DNA of 8,205 bases from Chloroflexota bacterium (GTDB lineage: Bacteria; Chloroflexota; Dehalococcoidia; Lucifugimonadales; UBA826): assembly GCA_002718095.1 (NCBI GenBank), contig PBDP01000004.1:131265-139469 (forward strand), read 5' to 3'. Made by a program: the position numbers and the translations under genes. Positions 1 through 4,946 of this stretch are shown here, one piece after another. The notes beneath the pieces are model-generated. The model searched no databases and was not told where the DNA came from. It was given only the letters and a program-made list of their open reading frames with translations. How positions within the stretch are numbered: position 1 is the first letter of the stretch; each line of letters opens with the position of its first letter.

Positions 1-41
1 AGAAGAATACATGTCTGGAAATATTGTGAAAATATGAAATT

Positions 42-560
42 TCATTGTTCTTTATGTGTCTTTTGACCCTTTATCATTTCCAAAGCATGACCTAAAGTCG
101 GTAAAATAATATCCAAACATTCTTGAACTCCTTTTGGGCTACCGGGAAGGTTGATAATCAAACAATCATTTCGTATTCCCGTAACAGATCTACTTAAAAT
201 AGCCGTAGGGGTTATCTCAGAGGTTTTCATTCGCATAAACTCTGATATTCCAGGTATTTCTATATCTAATATAGATTTAGTAGCTTCAGGAGTATTGTCC
301 CTGGGACTTATACCTGTGCCGCCTGTCGTGAAAATAACATTGACTTTTTTGCTGTCTGACCACTTGCTGAGTAAATTGCTTATTTCTGTAATGTCATCAG
401 CAACTATTTCGCGGAAGATTTCAACGAAACCTTCGGAGGTGCATATTTTAGAAATTGTGTCACCACTTATATCTATAGGCCTTTCTCCTTTAGAACCAGA
501 GTCACTTATAGTTAAAATTCCTACTTGAAATTCATTTTTTATTTTATTTGTATTTGACAT
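42..560 (-). CDS. moaB: MogA/MoaB family molybdenum cofactor biosynthesis protein
   Basis: This 172-residue protein is the single-domain MogA/MoaB fold, which in characterised members adenylylates molybdopterin before molybdate insertion in the cytoplasm. Seen in the sequence: an N-terminal SDSGSKGE segment (residues 19-26), the family core TTGGTGISPRDNTPEAT (78-94) with its Gly-rich loop and acidic Asp, PTAILSR (118-124), and LPGSPKG (138-144), a substrate-binding loop. The length matches one-domain members, so it looks complete. The ATG at 560-558 is preceded by AGGAAGG (574-568 read on the minus strand) with a 7-base gap, which supports this start. It is divergent from rsmH and no other cofactor gene is visible, so its operon partners, if any, lie to the left. 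MogA and MoaB differ mainly in partner usage and the sequence does not settle which name applies; the family assignment is firm. Confidence 0.93.
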   Translation of the reverse strand: MSNTNKIKNEFQVGILTISDSGSKGERPIDISGDTISKICTSEGFVEIFREIVADDITEISNLLSKWSDSKKVNVIFTTGGTGISPRDNTPEATKSILDIEIPGISEFMRMKTSEITPTAILSRSVTGIRNDCLIINLPGSPKGVQECLDIILPTLGHALEMIKGQKTHKEQ

Positions 561-736
561 GCATTAACCTTCCTAAAACAATAAAAGTCTCGTAAAAATG
601 AACATAAAATACCTTGATAGCCTATCTCACGATTGGGACACTATATTGTAGTTATTTAAGCATAATGAGTAAAGTGGTAGTTTGAGACTATTTTAGCATG
701 TGCTTTTAAATTATTTTGGAGAGTTATTCCAAAGTT
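561..736. other. Divergent spacer between the moaB-type gene and rsmH
   Basis: This AT-rich spacer must hold the promoters of both divergent genes. TTGATA at 614-619 is a fair plus-strand -35, but no good -10 lies 16-18 bases downstream. CATAAT at 661-666 is a fair -10 without a matching -35. ACACTATAT at 638-646 resembles half of an NrdR box, but the other half does not match. I could not assign a promoter with confidence. No mraZ gene or other open frame is present where mraZ would often precede rsmH. Confidence 0.4.
718..723 (+). promoter_or_regulatory. Ribosome binding site favouring the ATG at 737 for rsmH
   Basis: GGAGAG lies 13 bases before the ATG at 737. The longer reading from TTG at 716 would overlap this site and has no Shine-Dalgarno sequence of its own. 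The spacing is somewhat long, so the start is likely but not certain. Confidence 0.5.
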
Positions 737-1666
737 ATGAAACATATGCCTGTTATGCAGGATGAAATATTAAAATATTTTGAGCCGTGTGATAACGGCT
801 TGATTATAGATGGAACATTAGGATTAGGAGGTCATTCAGAAGCATTATTAGCAAGTTATACCAGAATGAATATTTTAGGTCTTGATCTTGATGAGAACGC
901 GTTGATTTTTTCGGGTAACAGGTTAAATAAATATGGGGATAGAATTAAAATCTTGAAAGATAATTTTTCTAATATTCTTCCAATTATGGATTCAATAGAA
1001 AGATCAGAATTAGCTTCGGGATTATTGTTAGATTTAGGAGTATCTTCTTATCAATTAGATACACCGGAAAGAGGATTTAGCTTTAGGTTTGATGCTCCGC
1101 TAGATATGAGATTTAACTCTAATCAAGAAATTAAAGCTTCTGATGTTATTAATGAATATTCTGAAAGAGAGTTAGCAGATTTGATATATAAGTATGGAGA
1201 GGAACGCAAGTCACGAAAAATTGCTAAAGCAATAATTGACAGGAGGCCAATTTTCACGACTATGGAACTAGCAGACCTAATAAAAAACATAATAGGAGCT
1301 AAGAATTATAAAATTCATCCGGCTACAAAAACATTTCAAGCCCTGAGAATTGAAGTTAATAAGGAGCTAAATAACTTGTACTCCGCACTATCAGATAGTT
1401 TAAAAATTATTAAAAATAAAGGGCGTATCATTGTAATTAGTTATCATTCTTTGGAAGACAGAATTGTAAAGAGTTTCTTTAAGAATGAGTCTAAAAAATG
1501 TATATGTCCTGTTGAAGTTTTAATTTGTGAATGCCATCACTCCCCAATGTTGAAAGTTATAACGAAGAGAGTACATAAACCGTCTTTTTCAGAAATTAAT
1601 GCTAATCCTAGAAGCAGGAGTGCGAAGATGCGAGTTGCTGAATTAATATCAGGTACAGGATATTAG
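737..1666 (+). CDS. rsmH: 16S rRNA (cytosine(1402)-N(4))-methyltransferase RsmH (MraW)
   Basis: RsmH uses S-adenosylmethionine to N4-methylate C1402 of 16S rRNA in the ribosomal decoding centre. From ATG 737 the protein is 309 residues, normal for the family. Seen: the SAM-binding loop DGTLGLGGHSEALL (25-38), GLDLDENAL (48-56) with the acidic residues expected to hold the ribose, LLLDLGVSSYQLD (96-108), RGFSFRFDAPLDMRF (112-126), HPATKTFQALRIEVNKEL (194-211), SYHSLEDRIVK (235-245), and the C-terminal NPRSRSAKMRVAE (290-302). A Cys-rich stretch (CICP with CEC, about 255-266) is usual in the family. A TTG at 716 would add seven residues, but family proteins normally begin close to the (M)KHxPVxxDE segment. 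The stop codon TAG overlaps the ribosome binding site of ftsA, so the two genes are probably translated from one message. Its usual neighbours ftsL, ftsI and mur genes are absent. Confidence 0.96.
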   Translation: MKHMPVMQDEILKYFEPCDNGLIIDGTLGLGGHSEALLASYTRMNILGLDLDENALIFSGNRLNKYGDRIKILKDNFSNILPIMDSIERSELASGLLLDLGVSSYQLDTPERGFSFRFDAPLDMRFNSNQEIKASDVINEYSERELADLIYKYGEERKSRKIAKAIIDRRPIFTTMELADLIKNIIGAKNYKIHPATKTFQALRIEVNKELNNLYSALSDSLKIIKNKGRIIVISYHSLEDRIVKSFFKNESKKCICPVEVLICECHHSPMLKVITKRVHKPSFSEINANPRSRSAKMRVAELISGTGY

Positions 1667-1677
1667 GAGAATTTGAT

Positions 1678-2925
1678 ATGGCATCATCAGACATAGTAAC
1701 TGCTATTGATATTGGTACAACTAAAATCTGTACTATAGTTGCTAGAAATGATCGACATAATAATATTGTAGATATTATCGACTATAGTTTTGCACCTTGC
1801 GAAGGATTAAAAAAGGGAAACGTAGAAGATATTTATTTAACTTCAGAAGCTATTAAACAAACCTTAGTAGAAATTAAAAAGAATACTGGAATTTCCCCTA
1901 AGTCTGCTTATGTTGGAATTACTGGTTCACACATAAAATATATGACTCGCACTGATTCATTTGATGATGTTGGAGGACAAGGGGTTATCACTGCTGAAGA
2001 AGTTAGGAGGATTCCCCAATTAGTACTGAACAATTCTCATAATTATATGAATCCTGTTATACATTCGTTTACAAAATCATTTACAGTTGATGGTCAAGAA
2101 GGCATTGGTGACCCAACAGGCATGCATGCTACAGGATTTGACGTTACCTCTCTTATAGTAACAGCAGGTCAAGAATTCACTCATAAAATTGAACAAGTTA
2201 TGGAAGAGTCGGGATTGTCTATTGATGGATTTGTTTTGAATGTGTTAGCAAGTGCTCAATCTGTGTTGACCACATCGGATAAAAATTATGGGTCTGCAGT
2301 TATTGATATAGGGTGTGGTACGACAGATATATTAGTATTTAAAGATGGTCACATTGAGAGTATTGAGATTATTCCTGTAGGGGGATTTCAATTTACTAAT
2401 GATATTGTTTTAACATATAACACTACTTTTGGTGACGCAGAATTAGCGAAACTCCAATTTGCTAACACAGAGCCTGGTTCAGTTGATATGTCTGAGATGC
2501 TTTCTCTCCCTGTTAATAATTCTGATAGTGCATCCAATATATATAGACGTGATTTATGTCAGTTAGTTAGGGAAAGAGCATTAGAGCTTATAAGGTTAAT
2601 TGATTTAAAGCTTGCAGAAACTTCTATAAGAGAAAAAACGAATCCTAAGATTGTGCTTACAGGGGGATCTGTTATGCTTCCTGGATTTTTGGAAATGTTT
2701 CAACAATTTCTACCCGATTTCAAGATATCTTTTGGCCAAATTGGTGATATTTCAGGGATTCCAGATACGTTAGATTCACCTTTTTATTCTACAGGTGTTG
2801 GGATTATGCAATTTGCTTGCTTTGAAGAATCAAGGCTTGCGGTAATAAAAGAAGAAGAGAAAGTTATTGTCACAAATTCTGGGAAAGGGTTTATAAATAA
2901 GATTAAAAATATGATAAATAGATAG
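1678..2925 (+). CDS. ftsA: Cell division protein FtsA
   Basis: FtsA is an actin-like ATPase that tethers FtsZ filaments to the inner face of the membrane. The 415 residues match the usual length. Seen: the first phosphate-binding motif AIDIGTTKI (9-17), a 1C-type region between the two halves, the second phosphate motif VIDIGCGTTD (208-217), the adenosine motif IVLTGGSVMLPG (325-336), and a C-terminal tail KGFINKIKNMINR (403-415). That tail can form the short amphipathic helix that inserts into the membrane; a charged linker (about 388-400) precedes it. The ATG at 1678 has AGGAGA at 1665-1670 with a 7-base gap. The gene lies 11 bases after rsmH and 32 bases before ftsZ, so one transcript for all three is likely. 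Nothing indicates truncation. Confidence 0.97.
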   Translation: MASSDIVTAIDIGTTKICTIVARNDRHNNIVDIIDYSFAPCEGLKKGNVEDIYLTSEAIKQTLVEIKKNTGISPKSAYVGITGSHIKYMTRTDSFDDVGGQGVITAEEVRRIPQLVLNNSHNYMNPVIHSFTKSFTVDGQEGIGDPTGMHATGFDVTSLIVTAGQEFTHKIEQVMEESGLSIDGFVLNVLASAQSVLTTSDKNYGSAVIDIGCGTTDILVFKDGHIESIEIIPVGGFQFTNDIVLTYNTTFGDAELAKLQFANTEPGSVDMSEMLSLPVNNSDSASNIYRRDLCQLVRERALELIRLIDLKLAETSIREKTNPKIVLTGGSVMLPGFLEMFQQFLPDFKISFGQIGDISGIPDTLDSPFYSTGVGIMQFACFEESRLAVIKEEEKVIVTNSGKGFINKIKNMINR

Positions 2926-2957
2926 TAGATAGATTTGATAATGGAGGTAAATATACG

Positions 2958-4055
2958 ATGACTAGTGGAAGAGAACTTGAAGGTGTAGCAAAAATTAAAG
3001 TAATTGGTGTTGGTGGCGGTGGCTCCAATGCAGTATCTCGTATGTTCCGTGAACGTGTTCCTGGCGTTGAGTATGTTGTAATGAACACTGATGTCCAAGC
3101 CCTGATGATAAGTGATGTGCCAACACGTATAAGGATTGGGGAACAACTCACCCAAGGTATGGGTGTCGGAGGTGATCCTGAAAAAGGTGCTGCGTCTGCA
3201 GAAGAAAGCAGAGAAGAAATATATGACATTATACGAGATTCGAATATGATATTTGTTGCTGCAGGTATGGGAGGAGGAACTGGAACTGGAGCTGCTCCAG
3301 TTATAGCTGATATTGCTAGGGAAACAGGGGCTTTAACTGTAGGGGTTGTAACACGTCCATTCTCCTTTGAAGGTATACGTAGATCTAAGCAAGCTCAGTT
3401 GGGTATTGATAAATTACAAGAAAATGTTGATACATTACTTGTAATACCAAATGAAAGATTAAGTGTTATTTCTAAAGAGGAGATAACAGCAGAGAATGCT
3501 TTTAAGATGGCTGATGACGTTTTGAGGATGGGAGTCCAGTCTATTACAGAGCTTATTACTAATGCTGGTGATATAAATTTGGATTTTGCTGATGTGCAGC
3601 AAATTATGAGAGAAGCGGGACCAGCATGGATGTCTATTGGATGGGGATCAGGGGAATCAAGGGCACGAGATGCCGCGCAACAAGCAATAACAAACCCATT
3701 GATGGATGTGTCTATAGAAGGTGCTACAGGGGTCATATTTAGTGTCACGGGAGGAAGTGACTTAAAGCTTAATGAATTGCACCTTGCAGCAGAGGTGATT
3801 CAACGGGTAGTAGATCCAGAGGCTAATATTATCTTCGGAATGACAACAGACCCCAAAATGGAAAATGAAATTAAACTTACAGTTATTGCAACTGGATTCC
3901 CTACAACTGATTCTATGACTAAAAAATCTATAGAAAAAACTTCAGCTGCTGCAGCCAGTGTTGAAGGAGATGAGGATTCACTTGATTTGCCGCCATTTTT
4001 AAGGCGTACCTTAGGTGGTTTTTATATAGGTAATATATTTAATAATAACGATTAA
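2958..4055 (+). CDS. ftsZ: Cell division protein FtsZ
   Basis: FtsZ is the tubulin-like GTPase that polymerises into the Z ring. The 365 residues show the N-terminal nucleotide loop IKVIGVGGGGSNAVSRM (13-29), the tubulin signature GGGTGTG (105-111), the NERL segment (165-168), and the catalytic T7 loop NLDFADV (207-213), which completes the GTPase site of the next subunit. The C-terminal domain runs to about residue 316. A short linker (about 317-341) follows, then the conserved peptide LDLPPFLRR (343-350 with its leading residues), which in other bacteria binds FtsA. A non-basic tail, TLGGFYIGNIFNNND, closes the protein. W224 and W229 flank SIG in a region where familiar FtsZ proteins carry no tryptophan. 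The ATG at 2958 has TGGAGGT at 2942-2948 with a 9-base gap. The gene appears intact. Confidence 0.98.
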   Translation: MTSGRELEGVAKIKVIGVGGGGSNAVSRMFRERVPGVEYVVMNTDVQALMISDVPTRIRIGEQLTQGMGVGGDPEKGAASAEESREEIYDIIRDSNMIFVAAGMGGGTGTGAAPVIADIARETGALTVGVVTRPFSFEGIRRSKQAQLGIDKLQENVDTLLVIPNERLSVISKEEITAENAFKMADDVLRMGVQSITELITNAGDINLDFADVQQIMREAGPAWMSIGWGSGESRARDAAQQAITNPLMDVSIEGATGVIFSVTGGSDLKLNELHLAAEVIQRVVDPEANIIFGMTTDPKMENEIKLTVIATGFPTTDSMTKKSIEKTSAAAASVEGDEDSLDLPPFLRRTLGGFYIGNIFNNND

Positions 4056-4178
4056 TTTTTTTTTAAAATATCTTTCAAAAGTTTTTGAAAATTTGATTTC
4101 ACTATTTTTCAAACCTAAATATTATATATGGTTGAAAAATTCATTAAAACAACACATTCATTTACCTTGAATATGTTG
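4056..4178 (+). other. AT-rich region with weak inverted repeats after ftsZ
   Basis: Just after the ftsZ stop there is a run of about ten T residues. Next comes an inverted repeat, TTTCAAAA (4073-4080) against TTTTGAAA (4083-4090), with a 2-base centre. A second hairpin could form from TTTTTCAAACC (4105-4115) and GGTTGAAAAA (4130-4139), with one bulged A and a loop of about 14 bases. Neither has a GC-rich stem followed by a U-run, so they are not standard intrinsic terminators, though they may mark the end of the ftsZ transcript. No open frame of note lies here. Confidence 0.4.
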
Positions 4179-4197
4179 TTGACAGACCGCAACATAT
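4171..4197. repeat. Inverted repeat enclosing the nrdR -35 element
   Basis: ATATGTTG (4171-4178) and CAACATAT (4190-4197) are perfect 8-base inverted arms separated by 11 bases. The intervening bases contain the TTGACA hexamer. A dyad of this size around a -35 element is a typical place for a repressor or activator dimer. The binding protein is unknown; NrdR itself is one possibility, but the arms do not match the classical NrdR box well. Confidence 0.5.
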
Positions 4198-4207
4198 AGG
4201 GTAGATT
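4179..4207 (+). promoter_or_regulatory. Predicted sigma-70 type promoter of nrdR
   Basis: TTGACA (4179-4184) is a perfect -35 consensus. After exactly 17 bases comes TAGATT (4202-4207), a 4 of 6 match to the -10 consensus. Transcription would start near 4214 and leave a leader of about 75 bases before nrdR. The 8-base inverted repeat overlaps the -35, and the ATTTTGGTACA element lies just downstream, overlapping the end of the -10. Confidence 0.6.
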
Positions 4208-4215
4208 TTGGTACA
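4205..4215 (+). promoter_or_regulatory. Candidate shared nrd element, copy 1 (upstream of nrdR)
   Basis: ATTTTGGTACA here is identical to 4892-4902 upstream of nrdJ. It overlaps the proposed -10 and start region of nrdR, where a bound protein would block initiation. CTACTATAGGTAGTGG at 4219-4234, directly downstream, agrees by my count with 11 of 16 positions of the recalled NrdR-box consensus aCaCwATATaTwGtGt. A regulatory role is inferred from position and repetition only. Confidence 0.4.
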
Positions 4216-4218
4216 CTT

Positions 4219-4234
4219 CTACTATAGGTAGTGG
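4219..4234. promoter_or_regulatory. Possible NrdR-box-like site upstream of nrdR
   Basis: CTACTATAGGTAGTGG has an imperfect dyad (CTAC with GTAG) and shares the AC-T-ATA core and the T-A-G-T-G right half with the classical NrdR box. A weaker partner, GCAACATATAGGGTAG, lies at 4189-4204, 30 bases upstream start to start. NrdR boxes usually come in pairs about 31-32 bases apart. Self-regulation of nrdR is therefore plausible, but AT-rich sequence gives such partial matches by chance. Confidence 0.3.
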
Positions 4235-4288
4235 TTAAACCCTTCTTTTTTGAGATGAATTCTGAATTAAAGGTTTACTGGCCCTAAG

Positions 4289-4825
4289 ATGTTCTGTCCT
4301 TTTTGTAATGATAATGATTCGAAAGTTATAGATTCTCGGGATTCCGGGGACACTATAAGGCGCCGAAGAGAATGCCTTATGTGTGGATTGAGGTTTACTA
4401 CATATGAAAAAGTTCAAACTCGAGCATTGCTTGTTATTAAAAGGGATGGACGAAGAGAAGACTTTAATCGAGAAAAATTGTGGGCAAGCTTGAGAAGTGC
4501 TTGCGCAAAACGACCATTGCCCATAGGTAGTATCGAGAAGGTTATAGTTGAGATTGAAACTGCTCTTGCTAATACGGGTAGGGCAGAAATTGGCTCACGT
4601 TTAATAGGTGAGTTTGTCATGGATAAGTTGAAAGGACTTGATAGGGTAGCCTATATGAGGTTTGCTAGTGTATATAGAGATTTTAGAGATATTGAAAGTT
4701 TTAAAGAGGAAGCAGAAGCATTACTGGATCCAGAGGATCCGGTAGAAGAAAGTAGTCAATTATCTTTTTTGGAAGATGAAGTTCCAATAAATGGTAAGCG
4801 CCGCAAAGCAAAAAAGCGGGCATAA
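4289..4825 (+). CDS. nrdR: Transcriptional repressor NrdR
   Basis: NrdR is a cytoplasmic zinc-finger and ATP-cone protein that reads ATP/dATP levels and represses ribonucleotide reductase genes. Seen: a zinc ribbon with C3-x2-C6 and C29-x2-C32, the strongly conserved RRRREC (24-29) and GLRFTTYE (33-40), then an ATP-cone domain over about residues 44-137 with VIKRDGRREDFNREKL at its start. The 178 residues are somewhat longer than the common 150-170; the extra part is an acidic stretch and a basic tail KRRKAKKRA (170-178). The start is set by MFCPFC, equal to the usual MKCPFC; the frame upstream hits a stop at 4268-4270. The Shine-Dalgarno sequence is weak: AAAGG at 4269-4273 is 15 bases away. 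The next gene is the ribonucleotide reductase it probably controls. Confidence 0.97.
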   Translation: MFCPFCNDNDSKVIDSRDSGDTIRRRRECLMCGLRFTTYEKVQTRALLVIKRDGRREDFNREKLWASLRSACAKRPLPIGSIEKVIVEIETALANTGRAEIGSRLIGEFVMDKLKGLDRVAYMRFASVYRDFRDIESFKEEAEALLDPEDPVEESSQLSFLEDEVPINGKRRKAKKRA

Positions 4826-4875
4826 AGCTAACTGACAGTTAACTCATTAAGGAGTATATAAATTTAAAAATAATA
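4826..4875 (+). other. Spacer after nrdR with a small dyad
   Basis: TAACT (4829-4833) and AGTTA (4837-4841) form a 5-base inverted repeat around GAC, too short to be a terminator alone and without a T-run. AAGGAG at 4849-4854 looks like a ribosome binding site, but no usable start codon follows it. I see no B12-box-like sequence and the whole spacer to nrdJ is only 121 bases, too short for a typical cobalamin riboswitch. Confidence 0.35.
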
Positions 4876-4904
4876 TTGACTTGTACACCCAATTTTGGTA
4901 CAAA
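4876..4904 (+). promoter_or_regulatory. Predicted promoter of nrdJ
   Basis: TTGACT (4876-4881) matches the -35 consensus at 5 of 6. After 17 bases comes TACAAA (4899-4904), a 4 of 6 match to the -10. Transcription would begin near 4911, giving a leader of about 36 bases. This lets nrdJ be expressed independently of nrdR. The spacer and -10 are covered by the dyad at 4881-4903, a good location for repression. Confidence 0.5.
4881..4903. promoter_or_regulatory. Candidate operator dyad with shared nrd element, copy 2 (upstream of nrdJ)
   Basis: TTGTAC (4881-4886) and GTACAA (4898-4903) are inverted arms, and inside them CCAA (4889-4892) faces TTGG (4895-4898). The right half contains ATTTTGGTACA (4892-4902), identical to 4205-4215 before nrdR. 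The two GTAC cores are 15 bases apart. The dyad covers the promoter spacer and -10 hexamer. NrdR is the natural candidate ligand, but the site is only a partial match to the classical box, so the identity of the binder is inferred. Confidence 0.45.
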
Positions 4905-4946
4905 TGTTCTAATAAATAGTTAAAATGGTATGGAGGATCTAATATA

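Noticed and set aside
1-41. Start of another minus-strand gene after the moaB-type gene (ATG on the minus strand near position 12)
   Set aside because: Only about four codons remain and no ribosome binding site is visible, so nothing can be supported.
151-528. Plus-strand open frame of 125 codons opposite the moaB-type gene
   Set aside because: It lies entirely antisense to a clear MogA/MoaB family gene and its translation shows no recognisable family.
638-653. NrdR-box-like ACACTATATTGTAGTT upstream of rsmH
   Set aside because: The left nine positions match well but the right half does not, no partner box sits about 31 bases away, and the downstream genes are not nrd genes. Kept only as a low-priority coincidence.
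716-736. TTG at 716 as the rsmH start
   Set aside because: It lacks an upstream ribosome binding site, overlaps the GGAGAG that serves the ATG at 737, and adds residues not expected in the family.
2784-3229. Two overlapping minus-strand open frames across the ftsA end and ftsZ start
   Set aside because: They are antisense to well-supported ftsA and ftsZ, contain low-complexity Ser/Pro/Thr/Ile-rich sequence, and have no family motif.
3395-3748. Minus-strand open frame of 117 codons inside ftsZ
   Set aside because: Antisense shadow of the conserved FtsZ core with no motif of its own.
4235-4620. Two minus-strand open frames over nrdR
   Set aside because: Shadows of nrdR; neither resembles a known protein.
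4849-4854. AAGGAG as a ribosome binding site for a small gene before nrdJ
   Set aside because: No ATG, GTG or TTG follows at a usable distance.
4826-4946. Cobalamin riboswitch controlling the B12-dependent reductase
   Set aside because: The spacer is only 121 bases, holds no recognisable B12 box, and the predicted promoter leaves a leader of about 36 bases.
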